From NCBI GenBank assembly GCA_902783255.1, contig CACZQB010000003.1, positions 62,001-126,000 of the forward strand: a stretch of DNA of 64,000 nucleotides, read 5' to 3'. Source of the stretch: Oscillospiraceae bacterium (lineage in GTDB: Bacteria > Bacillota > Clostridia > Oscillospirales > UBA644). Shown one piece after another: positions 8,286 to 16,856 of the stretch; the first letter of the stretch is position 1; each line of letters begins with the position of its first letter. Both the position numbers and the translations under genes were made by a program. The notes below the pieces were generated by a model, which ran no database searches, was not told the DNA's origin, and saw only the letters and a list, made by a program, of their open reading frames with translations.

Positions 8286-9713
8286 TCAGTCTGTCGTTCC
8301 CCATACGTGTTCTATTCCCCTCTTTGAAGGAGCAACTTCTTTTTCTATATATTCTTCCAGTTTTGTTATGTTTGATTCTATAAATTCCGAAGGCGCCTGT
8401 CCGCTCACGACCCATTCGCCGAGAGCCGCATTCGTCGGAGCGCCGAGCGCCGTGAACTGGGTGTTAAGGAACATTCCGAAATAGATGTCCGCGTCGCGGC
8501 GGTCAAAAAAGTATGTGTGATATAAAAGATCTTTTACTGCATTGAGATCGGGATATTCTTCGAATGGTTCGTACAGCGCATCAAGAGCAAGCGCGGTCGC
8601 CTCGAGGTTCGGTGAAGTCTGCGGAATAACAATAACATTTTCAAGGTTTGTATAATGGCAAGCCATATATCCCGGCTCGACATTCGGACCCGACGGCCAC
8701 GGCAAAAGCCCGAAATTCGTCATTGTCTTAGCAATATTGCTTGTTACGTATTCAATGTAGTGCATAACGCCGAGCACTGTTTCGCCCGCAATAAGCGCCT
8801 CTACCTGAGCAGTGTTTCCTCCGCGTTTATCGACCGTATATGAAAGTGCGCCGTTGAAAACGTAATTTGCCTCGTTCATGGCTTCAAGAGCGGAAGGTTC
8901 GGTTATTCCCGAATGATAATTCCCGTCAGGACCTTTTTTTGCGACCTGAAATCCGTTTGAAAGAAGATAATTTGCTCCCAGATCGTGCCCTGATGTTGCC
9001 AGAGCGTAATGTTTCACTTCTCCGCCTTCATCAACGTAGTATTTTTCAAGACATTCGCGGAACGTCTCCCATGTCCATTTTCCGTTTTCATACAAATCGC
9101 GTGGATCTTCGGCGTTCAGAGAGGCAATGATTTCCTCGTTTACTACCGTCAGTCCCCTGTATGAAACCGAGGATGTAGGCCATGCGGCGGGGATCAGGCC
9201 GAAAACGTCGTCATTCCAGTAAAGAATTTCAAGAACGTTGCGTTTTCCCCATTTATCTTCATTGCGGTAATCGATATATTCCCCAAGCTCCGAAAGACCG
9301 ACCAGCAAGCCTGCTTTCATGCTGTCTCGAAATCTATCTGAAACACCGGTGAATATATCACAATAATACATTCCGGCAGCGATGCTCATTCTGAAGTTTG
9401 TTTCCATAGAACCGTCTGAATAATAAGAGATATCCAGTTTACAGTTGAGATCGTCCTGAACGTCCTTTATTCTTTGAACGGCAAGATCTGCAAGCACGGT
9501 ATTTACCGCATAGCCCAGAACCTGTTCATCGTCTGCGCTGAATGACTGATCGCCGGTTCTGCGCATATACTTCAAGGCTGCGCCTTCAAGGTCTGTTTTC
9601 TCGTTCTTTATAGAAAAATCAAGATCGAATGTTTCCTGCGCCTGCGTTACACATGCAGCAAGCATAACCGAGAATAGTAAAACAAAAATCAATGCTTTTA
9701 CTGTTTTTTTCAT
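8286..9713 (-). CDS. Extracellular solute (sugar)-binding lipoprotein
   Basis: A 475-residue ABC transporter substrate-binding protein with a lipobox (MLAAC, Cys21). Size and overall pattern fit the family 1 sugar-binding type, although the sequence is divergent. No permease genes lie beside it; the only sugar-type ATPase in the window is the MsmX/UgpC-like gene at 42346. The substrate is unknown. It is first in a two-gene unit with the SGNH hydrolase. Confidence 0.8.
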   Translation of the reverse strand: MKKTVKALIFVLLFSVMLAACVTQAQETFDLDFSIKNEKTDLEGAALKYMRRTGDQSFSADDEQVLGYAVNTVLADLAVQRIKDVQDDLNCKLDISYYSDGSMETNFRMSIAAGMYYCDIFTGVSDRFRDSMKAGLLVGLSELGEYIDYRNEDKWGKRNVLEILYWNDDVFGLIPAAWPTSSVSYRGLTVVNEEIIASLNAEDPRDLYENGKWTWETFRECLEKYYVDEGGEVKHYALATSGHDLGANYLLSNGFQVAKKGPDGNYHSGITEPSALEAMNEANYVFNGALSYTVDKRGGNTAQVEALIAGETVLGVMHYIEYVTSNIAKTMTNFGLLPWPSGPNVEPGYMACHYTNLENVIVIPQTSPNLEATALALDALYEPFEEYPDLNAVKDLLYHTYFFDRRDADIYFGMFLNTQFTALGAPTNAALGEWVVSGQAPSEFIESNITKLEEYIEKEVAPSKRGIEHVWGTTD

Positions 9714-9777
9714 CTTCTGCGTTCCTTTCTGATTTCACTTTTTTCGTCGCCGAGTCGGACTGATGCGCTGCGATAAA

Positions 9778-9829
9778 TTCAAACGTTTTCGCTTAAGATC
9801 ATATTATCACAATAATCGGCAGCTGTCAA
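9778..9829 (-). promoter_or_regulatory. Promoter of the sugar-binding protein gene with LacI-like operator
   Basis: The minus-strand -35 TTGACA (9824-9829) and -10 TAATAT (9801-9806) are 17 bp apart. Just downstream, TTCAAACGTTTTCGCTT (9778-9794, plus strand) has an AAACGTTT core and resembles LacI/CcpA-family operators, suggesting sugar-dependent control. The operator call is weaker than the promoter call. Confidence 0.65.
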
Positions 9830-9883
9830 CTGTTTTTTTGTTGTTTATCCATCTACGGAAATAATATTTTTTTCTTATTTTTC

Positions 9884-9919
9884 TGGAAAAAACAGGTCTG
9901 CCTGAAATTCAGGCAGACC
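9884..9919 (-). terminator. Terminator of the repeat-lipoprotein operon
   Basis: GGTCTGCCTGAA (9895-9906) and TTCAGGCAGACC (9908-9919) form a perfect 12-bp stem followed on the minus strand by TGTTTTTTCC. Confidence 0.8.
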
Positions 9920-9977
9920 CGAAAAATGAGAACAATGAGAACTTGTACTTTTTGATATTCAGTTATTAACTTAACGC

Positions 9978-10850
9978 CTACGGATTACATCTTTTACATG
10001 GTTCGTACCCCATGTTTATGATTTCGTCTCTGCTCTTGGTTGATTCCGCATAATTTTTTTCTTTTATTTGTTTAACGGAACCGCAATCAGGTTTGTGAAA
10101 CTTTTTTGTATTGGTATTTAAAACGTAATACCCGTATCCTCCGGATCTGGTTGTCTGCTCTTTTTCTTTATTCTTAGCCTCTTCTTCAGCCTTTATGCGC
10201 GCTTCTTCCTCGGCTTTCGCTTTTGCTTCGGCTTCCGCCTTCGCTTTTGCCTCTTCTTCAGCTTTCTTGCGGGCTTCTTCCTCGGCTTTCGCTTTTGCTT
10301 CTGCTTCCGCCTTCGCTTTTGCCTCTTCTTCAGCTTTCTTGCGGGCTTCTTCCTCAGCTTTCGCCTTGGCTTCGGCTTCCGCCTTCGCTTCTGCCTCTTC
10401 TTCAGCTTTCTTGCGGGCTTCTTCCTCCGCTTTCGCCTTGGCTTCGGCTTCCGCCTTCGCTTTTGCCTCTTCTTCAGCCTTTATGCGGGCTTCTTCCTCG
10501 GCTTTCGCCTTGGCTTCGGCTTCTGCCTTCGCTTTTGCCTCTTCTTCGGCTTTTATACGTGCTTCTTCCTCCGCTTTCGCCTTGGCCTCTTCTTCGGCTT
10601 TTATACGGGCTTCTTCCTCGGCTTTCGCTTCTGCATCGGCATCTGCACTTTCTTCATCAAAAGTAAAATCTTTTTCGGGAACCGTATCATCGTTATCATT
10701 TCTCAAAACTCCCCCGATGTCGGAAGTCACGGTATCTTTTATAAGAGTTCCTGAGAATCCTGATTTTTTTGATCCGTCTATCTGAGCGCATGATGTGAAA
10801 AGCAAAACCATCGACATCAAAAGCGGCAATATGATCCTTGACTTTTTCAT
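9978..10850 (-). CDS. Lipoprotein with long Ala/Lys/Glu helical repeat and C-terminal Cys/His (Ada-like) domain
   Basis: A 290-residue protein. It has a lipobox (LLFTSC, Cys21), a short linker, and a highly repetitive segment at residues 73-226 made of EEEARIKAEEEAKAKAEAEA-type units that should form a long single helix or coiled coil. The last 50 residues are a small domain seen at the C-terminus of some secreted nuclease-like and lamin-tail proteins: YYVLNTNTKKFHKPDC, then GYEPCKRCNP. The His and three Cys look like a zinc site. The design suggests a domain held away from the membrane by a stiff rod. Its biochemical role is unknown. Confidence 0.85.
   Translation of the reverse strand: MKKSRIILPLLMSMVLLFTSCAQIDGSKKSGFSGTLIKDTVTSDIGGVLRNDNDDTVPEKDFTFDEESADADAEAKAEEEARIKAEEEAKAKAEEEARIKAEEEAKAKAEAEAKAKAEEEARIKAEEEAKAKAEAEAKAKAEEEARKKAEEEAEAKAEAEAKAKAEEEARKKAEEEAKAKAEAEAKAKAEEEARKKAEEEAKAKAEAEAKAKAEEEARIKAEEEAKNKEKEQTTRSGGYGYYVLNTNTKKFHKPDCGSVKQIKEKNYAESTKSRDEIINMGYEPCKRCNP
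10173..10634 (-). repeat. In-frame tandem repeats encoding the Ala/Lys/Glu rod
   Basis: Imperfect units of about 33-66 bp (AAGGCGGAAGCC- and GAAGAAGAGGCA-like on the minus strand) repeat for about 460 bp. Variation is mostly at the third codon position and at IK/KK/AK positions, so the protein pattern is kept. Confidence 0.9.
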
Positions 10851-10890
10851 TTTTTCACCTTTTTATAATTCTGTTAATAATCCTGCGTAT

Positions 10891-11082
10891 TCAGCGAAAC
10901 AGTTTAAAAGATGTTTTGTTGTAAATTTTATTATAGACTGCTTTTTTTGGATTTTTCAGCCAGCCTGTTCCCTTTTTTCCGTAACCGGGAATCAGTATTT
11001 TTTTAATTTTACGCTTAAGTTTTCCTGTTGTGCGGGCTTTAAAAGATTTTTTCAGGCTCGGTTTTCTTAATCCGAATTTCAT
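10891..11082 (-). CDS. Small very basic protein, function unknown
   Basis: A 63-residue protein, with Lys and Arg making up about one third of the residues, and no membrane segment. The motif KPSLKKSFKARTTGKLKRKI and the later GKKGTGWLKNPKKAVYNKIY have the look of small uncharacterised Firmicutes proteins, some on phages. AGGAG at good spacing supports the start. It lies between the TM2 protein and the repeat lipoprotein in one transcript. High charge suggests nucleic-acid or polyanion binding, but this is inference. Confidence 0.65.
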   Translation of the reverse strand: MKFGLRKPSLKKSFKARTTGKLKRKIKKILIPGYGKKGTGWLKNPKKAVYNKIYNKTSFKLFR

Positions 11083-11124
11083 ATGATCTGCTCCTGATTA
11101 CGACAAATATTATTCTGTTGTTTA

Positions 11125-11619
11125 TTACGGAATATACTGTGACGGTTTGAGCGCGATCGCGATTATATCCAGAATCCAGCCTATTCCGAAAAGTCCGTAT
11201 GTAAAAAGGTAAACGATACCCATAACAATTTTGCCTTCGTAAAATTTATGCGCGCCGAACAAACCCAATAAGACACAAAGCAAAAGCGCGACCGATTTGC
11301 TTTTGACGTTTCCGCTAAAGTCAACCTGCTCCCTTACGGGTTCGGAGTATTCTTCCGGTTGATATACTTCTCTTACAACTATCTCTCTGTTTGCGGTATA
11401 TCCGCAATTGGGACATGCGTTTGTGTAATACTCCGTATTGCAGTCCGGGCATATTTTCGCCTGCTGCCCTGCCTTGACGCCGCATTTGGGGCAGAACAGT
11501 CCGTCTGAATACTCATTTCCGCAATTTGCACATATTATTCTGAATTGATTTGCTCCGCATCCGCTGCAGAATTTATCTGAATCGTGCGCAGTCCGTCCGC
11601 AATACTCGCATTTTTTCAT
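11125..11619 (-). CDS. Zinc-ribbon and TM2 domain membrane protein
   Basis: A 164-residue protein. The first 80 residues carry a series of CxxC pairs (CEYCG, CSGCG, CANCG, CPKCG, CPDCN, CPNCG), so three zinc ribbons. A linker leads to a C-terminal TM2 domain (LLCVLLGLFGAHKFYEGKIV, then GIGWILDIIAI) with two membrane helices. Such proteins are common in Clostridia, without a known role. It is the first gene of a three-gene unit. Confidence 0.85.
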   Translation of the reverse strand: MKKCEYCGRTAHDSDKFCSGCGANQFRIICANCGNEYSDGLFCPKCGVKAGQQAKICPDCNTEYYTNACPNCGYTANREIVVREVYQPEEYSEPVREQVDFSGNVKSKSVALLLCVLLGLFGAHKFYEGKIVMGIVYLFTYGLFGIGWILDIIAIALKPSQYIP

Positions 11620-11660
11620 AGGTTTTAACCCTCTTGTTCAGATTATGTTAACTTACTTAT

Positions 11661-11689
11661 ATTATAACAAACAGTCTGCCGTTTGTCAA
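11661..11689 (-). promoter_or_regulatory. Promoter of the TM2 protein operon
   Basis: On the minus strand TTGACA (11684-11689) and TATAAT (11661-11666) are separated by 17 bp, about 40 bp upstream of the ATG. Confidence 0.8.
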
Positions 11690-11897
11690 GCTTTTGCGAA
11701 GATACGGTTTTTGTTGGAACAGAGCCGTTTTTATAAAAACACGTAACTGTTTTTTTACTTGATAATTCCGGTCTCTGTCTTACTGCCGTATATTTTTTTC
11801 ACTCTATAGATATATTATTGCATATACGCAGAGGACCAATTGATCAAAGCTGATATCGATATATTTTGCGATCGTCCGAAAAATTTGTTTTACGGGG

Positions 11898-11926
11898 TTG
11901 AAAAATCGCTGATAATATGTTAAAAT
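11898..11926 (+). promoter_or_regulatory. Promoter of the URO-D family gene
   Basis: TTGAAA (11898-11903) and TAAAAT (11921-11926) are 17 bp apart, and GGAGG lies just before the ATG at 11975. The remaining intergenic DNA from 11690 to 11897 is AT-rich and holds no gene I can support. Confidence 0.65.
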
Positions 11927-11974
11927 GGTCTAAATGTATTAAATCGGTCGGTATCAGTTTTTTTCGGAGGATAT

Positions 11975-13006
11975 ATGACGCAGAGAGAAAACATGCTCAG
12001 AGTTATACGGTTTGAGCGGCCCGACTATATTCCCGTTAACTTTGCCGTCAGCGACTCGGTATTTTCGCATTACGATCCGCATGCGATTGAGGAACTGCTT
12101 GCATCGCATCCTATAATCGCAGGCAAGGAAAGAATGAATTGGAACAAGGTGCCGCAAAGCAAGGATGAAATAGACAAACCGCACATATATTACGATGAAT
12201 TCGGAGTTGAGTGGAAAGGCGACATAGACGGTATAAGGGGAGTTATTCAGAAGCATCCGCTGGATGATTTTTCAAAAATAAAATATTATAAGTTTCCGGA
12301 AATTCCGAAGTTTAATATCGAAGAGGAAAGGAAAAAAGTTGAAAAAGCTAAAAATGACGGCTTTTTCACAGTATCGGGACTTCCTCACGGACATACCTTT
12401 CTTCGGCTTACCGATCTGTGCGGCTACAGCAATGTTCTTTGCGGAATGATGGATGAAGATGCGGAGATGGAAAGCCTTATAAAAAAACTCGAGGATTATA
12501 ATTATGCATTTTCGGAGTTTTACTCAAAAGCAGGCTACGATATGATAAGTTTTCCGGAAGATCTGGGAATGCAGTCGGGGCCGATGATATCGCCGTCACT
12601 TTTCAGAAAATATATCAAGCCGTCTTACCGGAGGCTTATGAAGCCTGCAAGAGACGCGGGTGCTGTGATACACATGCATTCCGACGGAGACGTGAGAACA
12701 CTTGCCGACGATCTTATTGACGGCGGCGTTGACATTCTGAACATCCAGGATCTTGTGAACGGCATTGACTGGATCCACGATAAGTTTTTCGGGAAATATG
12801 CGCTTGAACTTGACATCGACCGACAAAATATCACGGTATTCGGCACTCCGAAAGACGTTGATGATCTTATAAGAAAAGAAGTGACGACTCTTTCGTCGCC
12901 ATCGGGCGGTCTGATGCTTATATACGGCTGGTATGCCGGAACTCCGATTGAAAATATACGCGCGCTTATGGACGCGCTTGAAAAATATATGTTCTATTGG
13001 GACTGA
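11975..13006 (+). CDS. Uroporphyrinogen decarboxylase (URO-D) family protein
   Basis: A 343-residue protein of the URO-D/MtbA superfamily (TIM barrel). The start is marked by GGAGG. There are no haem pathway genes nearby. Many such anaerobe proteins are corrinoid methyltransferase-like or unassigned enzymes rather than HemE, and the N-terminus lacks the HemE RxxxRQAGR signature. The IHMHSDGD segment is typical of this non-HemE group. The substrate is unknown. Confidence 0.8.
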   Translation: MTQRENMLRVIRFERPDYIPVNFAVSDSVFSHYDPHAIEELLASHPIIAGKERMNWNKVPQSKDEIDKPHIYYDEFGVEWKGDIDGIRGVIQKHPLDDFSKIKYYKFPEIPKFNIEEERKKVEKAKNDGFFTVSGLPHGHTFLRLTDLCGYSNVLCGMMDEDAEMESLIKKLEDYNYAFSEFYSKAGYDMISFPEDLGMQSGPMISPSLFRKYIKPSYRRLMKPARDAGAVIHMHSDGDVRTLADDLIDGGVDILNIQDLVNGIDWIHDKFFGKYALELDIDRQNITVFGTPKDVDDLIRKEVTTLSSPSGGLMLIYGWYAGTPIENIRALMDALEKYMFYWD

Positions 13007-13059
13007 CGGCAGTCCGTTAATAAGTTTTCAAATTTAATATTATACAGGAGAATCCATTC

Positions 13060-13923
13060 ATGAAAATCGCAGTACCTTATGAAAACGGAAATGTTTTTCA
13101 GCATTTCGGACACAGCGAAAAATTCAAAATTTACGACGTTGAAAACGGCAGCATCATTCGTGCCGAAATCGTTGACACCAACGGTAAGGGCCACAGCGCC
13201 CTCGCCACCTTTCTTGCCGATAACGGAGTAACCGCACTTATATGCGGCGGTATAGGCGACGGGGCGAAAACTGCTCTTCAAGAAGCGGGGATCGATATTT
13301 TTGCAGGAGCAGACGGAAGCGCCGACGAAGCTGTAAACGCGTTTATCCTCGGACAGCTTGAATATTCCGAAGGCGAATGCTGCGACCATCACTGCCACGA
13401 TGACGACTGTGACTGCGGCGATCACGACTGCGACTGCGGTCACTGCCATGGAGACGACGGCTGCGACTGCGGCTGTGAAATGCCTCATTTTGAAGGAAAA
13501 AACGTAGGAAAAAAAGTACGCGCGCATTACAGAGGAACATTTAACGACGGCACACAGTTTGATTCGTCATACGATCGCGGCGAACCTCTCGAATTCATAT
13601 GCGGAGCAGGACAGATGATCTACGGTTTTGATGCCGCCGTTGCAAATATGGAAGTGGGACAGATTTCGGATATCCATCTCATGCCCTCCGAGGCATACGG
13701 TGAATATGATCCCGATGCTGTTTTCACGGTAGAGATCGCTCAGATGCCCGGATCCGAAAACGTAACGGCAGGACAGCACGTATATCTTTATGATCATCAC
13801 GGACATCCGTTCCCCGTAACAGTTACGGCAAAGGACGAAAAAACCGTTACTTTTGACGCAAACCATGAAATGGCGGGAAAAGAGCTGAATTTCCGTATAG
13901 AACTGGTTGAAGTTGATGACTGA
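13060..13923 (+). CDS. Fusion: NifX/NifB-type domain, His-Cys-Asp-rich linker, SlyD-type prolyl isomerase
   Basis: A 287-residue three-part protein. Residues 1-104 match the dinitrogenase iron-molybdenum cofactor-binding fold (MKIAVPYENGNVFQHFGHSE; later ALICGGIGDGAKTAL). Residues 107-139 contain 11 Cys, 6 His and 11 Asp, a dense metal-binding tract. Residues from about 146 are an FKBP of the SlyD type with its inserted chaperone flap (KVRAHYRGTFNDGTQFDSSY; EAYGEYDPDAVF). In E. coli SlyD the metal-rich tract is at the C-terminus and serves nickel delivery; here it lies between two domains. A role in metal handling or metal-cluster protein folding is inferred. Acylphosphatase overlaps its end. 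Confidence 0.85.
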   Translation: MKIAVPYENGNVFQHFGHSEKFKIYDVENGSIIRAEIVDTNGKGHSALATFLADNGVTALICGGIGDGAKTALQEAGIDIFAGADGSADEAVNAFILGQLEYSEGECCDHHCHDDDCDCGDHDCDCGHCHGDDGCDCGCEMPHFEGKNVGKKVRAHYRGTFNDGTQFDSSYDRGEPLEFICGAGQMIYGFDAAVANMEVGQISDIHLMPSEAYGEYDPDAVFTVEIAQMPGSENVTAGQHVYLYDHHGHPFPVTVTAKDEKTVTFDANHEMAGKELNFRIELVEVDD

Positions 13924-14191
13924 TGCCGTCAGGCTGCACATACTGTTTTATGGCAGAGTGCAGGGCGTGGGATTTCGCTACAGGGCGTGTAATGCCGCGT
14001 TGAAATACGGCTGCACGGGCTGGGTCCGCAATAATATTGACGGATCCGTGGAAATGGAAATTCAGGGCAAAAAATATGATATAGACAGCGTAGTTTCCGC
14101 TATAGAAAAAGGAAGATACGTGCATATCGACAATATAACCGTAAAGGAAATACCGGTTACGGCAAAGGAATACGGTTTCAATGAAAAATAA
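13916..14191 (+). CDS. acyP: Acylphosphatase
   Basis: A 91-residue protein with the family signature GRVQGVGFRYR (catalytic Arg) and GWVRNNIDGSVE (catalytic Asn). It hydrolyses acyl phosphates in the cytoplasm. The ATG at 13916 lies inside the end of the SlyD fusion gene, giving an 8-bp overlap and likely coupling. An earlier TTG is in frame but less likely. Confidence 0.9.
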   Translation: MTDAVRLHILFYGRVQGVGFRYRACNAALKYGCTGWVRNNIDGSVEMEIQGKKYDIDSVVSAIEKGRYVHIDNITVKEIPVTAKEYGFNEK

Positions 14192-14194
14192 AAA

Positions 14195-14222
14195 AGGGAC
14201 GGGAATAAATCCGTCCCTTAAT
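14195..14222. terminator. Bidirectional terminator
   Basis: AAGGGACGG (14195-14203) and CCGTCCCTT (14211-14219) form a stem between the convergent acyP and DUF4956 genes, with A- and T-rich flanks. Confidence 0.8.
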
Positions 14223-14238
14223 ATATTTGTCCTTGTTT

Positions 14239-14910
14239 TTACAGTTGATTCTGCGTTTCGGTATACGGCAGGAGCGCGATCTCAAGGTTGCCGTTTTTTG
14301 TGCGAAGCTCATCTATAAAAGCTTTTTCTTCTGCGGGGTTTTTCAGCTGAACTTTATATGATAAGCGGAACATGCTGCCCATTCCGGTCGTTTTTACTCC
14401 GGCATTTTCGTATTTTTTCAGATAGTGCGCAAAAATATCGTCAAATGTTCCCGTATATTCAAGCGATTCGGGGATCGTGATCCTTAAAAGCTGGTCTTCA
14501 GCCATACTTTTATGTTCAAAAAGCGGAACAAGGCTGAGAAGAAGGAAAAGTACCGAAAGAGCAAGAAGGATGACTATACCGTATCCTATATATCCCATAC
14601 CGAATGCAATGCCGGAACCCATCGCTACAAGGATCGCCGCGATTTCGTCCGCGCTGCCCTGAGCGGAACGGAAGCGAATAAGGCTGAAAGCGCCGCCTAT
14701 AGCAACGCCAGCGCCGATATTGCCGTTGACGAATGTTATTACGGCAGCAACTACAAAAGGAATAAGCGCCGTAACGATGAAAAAACGCTTTGTGGAGCGG
14801 ACGCGAAAGCTCATGATCCACGAATACAAAAAACCCGTGACTATGGACACCGCAGCCATTATAAAGAATTCCGACGGAGCTACCGCGGAAGAATAAATTG
14901 AATCAAACAT
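14239..14910 (-). CDS. DUF4956 membrane protein
   Basis: A 223-residue protein with several membrane helices in the first 130 residues, including the conserved GAGVAIGGAFSLIRFRSAQG, and a soluble C-terminal domain of about 90 residues. DUF4956 genes are repeatedly found next to VTC-domain genes in bacteria, as here. It is the last gene of the operon that begins at 19121. AAGGAG precedes the ATG. Confidence 0.85.
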   Translation of the reverse strand: MFDSIYSSAVAPSEFFIMAAVSIVTGFLYSWIMSFRVRSTKRFFIVTALIPFVVAAVITFVNGNIGAGVAIGGAFSLIRFRSAQGSADEIAAILVAMGSGIAFGMGYIGYGIVILLALSVLFLLLSLVPLFEHKSMAEDQLLRITIPESLEYTGTFDDIFAHYLKKYENAGVKTTGMGSMFRLSYKVQLKNPAEEKAFIDELRTKNGNLEIALLPYTETQNQL

Positions 14911-14930
14911 ATAATAATCTCCTTCTTTAT

Positions 14931-15629
14931 TTACATTTTACGCGTATCGAGAAGCTGCTGTCTGTATGCTTCGCCGTATTTTGAGAAACTTGCTTTTCTT
15001 ATGTTGCCGCAGGAAATGATATCAACAAGCCAGAGCGGCATTGCTTCCTGTACCTTGACCTCGAGTATGGTCCAGCCTTCGTCAAGAAGCGAAGTGCCGT
15101 CCATCGATTTTGTCAGAGTGAGGTCGCTTGTTCTGTATCGCGGATTTTCGTCTATCGTAAGTCTGAGGTCTCCGCCCGGTTCGAAATATGCCACGCGGTC
15201 ATAAATAATAAGGCAGGCCGGCACAAGAACCTTATAAAAATCACGGAATGTTGTTATCTCCCTGTTGATCTGACCGGGCGAGCAGATATCACCGTCACCC
15301 GAAAAGAATTTATGAACAAGAGGGATCGTTGTTTCAACACGGCGTTTATATACAATGCCGTATGCTTTACGCTTCAGTTCAAGAAAAACCGGTGAAGATT
15401 CGGTCGCGAGCCCGTAAGAACGCAGACGGATCTTTTCTTTGAAAAGAGGTTTTTCAACGCTTGTGCGTATGAGCTGAAAAGTCGGGGTATCATAATACAG
15501 AGATGCGATCGACGTTTTGCCGTAATCGTCAGCCTGCATATGACCTTTCAGACGTTCTCTGAAATACGCCGTCTGCTCGGGTGAAAGCAGATATTTCAGT
15601 TCATACCGTTTCATCACGGTTATAGCCAA
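14931..15629 (-). CDS. VTC-domain polyphosphate polymerase-like protein
   Basis: A 232-residue VTC domain (the catalytic tunnel domain of yeast Vtc4), recognisable from RYELKYLLSPEQ, EKIRLRSYG, FLELKRKAYGIVYKRRVETT and LEVKVQEAMPLW. The many Lys/Arg residues of the tunnel bind polyphosphate and nucleotide. It probably makes polyphosphate from ATP at the membrane together with DUF4956. The start is uncertain: TTG at 15629 has a GGGGTGA site at suitable distance, while ATG at 15614 is the alternative. Confidence 0.85.
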   Translation of the reverse strand: MAITVMKRYELKYLLSPEQTAYFRERLKGHMQADDYGKTSIASLYYDTPTFQLIRTSVEKPLFKEKIRLRSYGLATESSPVFLELKRKAYGIVYKRRVETTIPLVHKFFSGDGDICSPGQINREITTFRDFYKVLVPACLIIYDRVAYFEPGGDLRLTIDENPRYRTSDLTLTKSMDGTSLLDEGWTILEVKVQEAMPLWLVDIISCGNIRKASFSKYGEAYRQQLLDTRKM

Positions 15630-15644
15630 AATATCACCCCGCTG

Positions 15645-16856
15645 TCACATGAATATGCGCAGAGTAAATATTCCGTTCGCAACATTTGCCGAAATACGCC
15701 CTCTCAGCGCCTTGACCGTATCTTTCACATACGAAAGGCCCAGTCCAGTTCCGTCGGAATTTTCAAGAGTTGTAAAGCGGTCAAATATCTGATCCGCAGG
15801 ACCGTCCGGAAGAGCCGCATCGTTGCTTGTTTCAAGAACGACATAGCCGTTTTCGTTTTTAAGAGTAAAAGATACTTTATGCAGAGCGAATTTTACTGCG
15901 TTATCTATAAGTTCGACGATCATTTTGTTGATCGAGTCTGGGTCAGCCGAAACTGTAACATCGCCATCGATATCGGTATGCAATTCAAGCCCTTGTGATG
16001 AAAATCTTTCGGCAGCATCGTCAAGAGCTGCGCTGAGATATTCCGAAACGGGCACTTTTTCCTGTTGCAGACCGTCTTCTTCGAATACTCCGATCTTCCC
16101 GAGTTTTTCAACAAGCTCGTTCATTTTGGCAAGCTGACGGCGGGTCGAGCGTGTCTGATCATCAGGTCCGTATTTTCTTTCCGCAAGTTCCGTATTGCCG
16201 CTTATCACGGTAAGCGGAACGCGAAATTCTTTATTTGCGTTTTTAATAAAGTTTTTCTGCTTTCTGTCTGCTTCTTCAAGAGGCGAATATATTTTTCTGC
16301 CGATACTGAATAAAAGAAGCCAGCTTGCGGCAAGAACTATTATTTCTCCGACAGCGGAGATGATCAGAATTCTGTATGACGGCAAAAGTTCCCGTCCCTG
16401 ATCGATCACTGTAACATATGTTGCGCCGTTGCGTTTGTAAACTCTGTAACGGTATGTATATTTCGTCCATCCGGTTTTTTTGCCGAGAAGGCTTTCCGCC
16501 CAGGAAACTGCCTCGCTCTCGGTGACAGCGGAAATATGGAACGCAACGGTTTCCGCATTGTTTTCTTTACCGGTAAAAGCAACGGTAAAATATCTCAGAG
16601 ATTTGTTGAGTTCCGGCGAATCGGGGCCCATCGGTCCCATGCCGAAAGCGCCTTTCTGCTGAAAACCCGTATTGCCGGATAAGGCGTCGCCCTTTTCAAA
16701 CGTTCCCTGTCTTTCGGCAAGCATCTGAGTTATTTCATCCGCATCAGATGACGCCATGGTAAAGTTTACGCCGTTGATCACGGCAAGAAGAACGGTAAGA
16801 AGAACAAATATCGTAAGCAACGAATAACATCTGAATTTTTTTTCCGCTTTATTCAT
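15645..16856 (-). CDS. Degenerate sensor histidine kinase (phospho-acceptor His replaced by Lys)
   Basis: About 403 residues. A membrane helix near residues 15-35, an extracytoplasmic region, a second helix near 165-185, then a kinase core. In the dimerisation helix the usual SHELKTPL motif reads NKEFRVPL, so Lys209 replaces the phospho-acceptor His. The ATP-binding half is better kept: N box VELIDNAVKF and G box DGTGLGLS. It may sense and signal without autophosphorylation on His, or act as a partner of the intact kinase at 19248. The ATG at 16856 overlaps the upstream regulator stop by 8 bp. Confidence 0.85.
   Translation of the reverse strand: MNKAEKKFRCYSLLTIFVLLTVLLAVINGVNFTMASSDADEITQMLAERQGTFEKGDALSGNTGFQQKGAFGMGPMGPDSPELNKSLRYFTVAFTGKENNAETVAFHISAVTESEAVSWAESLLGKKTGWTKYTYRYRVYKRNGATYVTVIDQGRELLPSYRILIISAVGEIIVLAASWLLLFSIGRKIYSPLEEADRKQKNFIKNANKEFRVPLTVISGNTELAERKYGPDDQTRSTRRQLAKMNELVEKLGKIGVFEEDGLQQEKVPVSEYLSAALDDAAERFSSQGLELHTDIDGDVTVSADPDSINKMIVELIDNAVKFALHKVSFTLKNENGYVVLETSNDAALPDGPADQIFDRFTTLENSDGTGLGLSYVKDTVKALRGRISANVANGIFTLRIFM

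Noticed and set aside
10173-10634. Regular DNA repeats that could be taken for a CRISPR array, and a plus-strand frame rich in Ala/Ser/Phe over the same region
   Set aside because: The repeats have no unique spacers and are in frame with the Ala/Lys/Glu protein on the minus strand. The plus-strand frame is only its mirror image.
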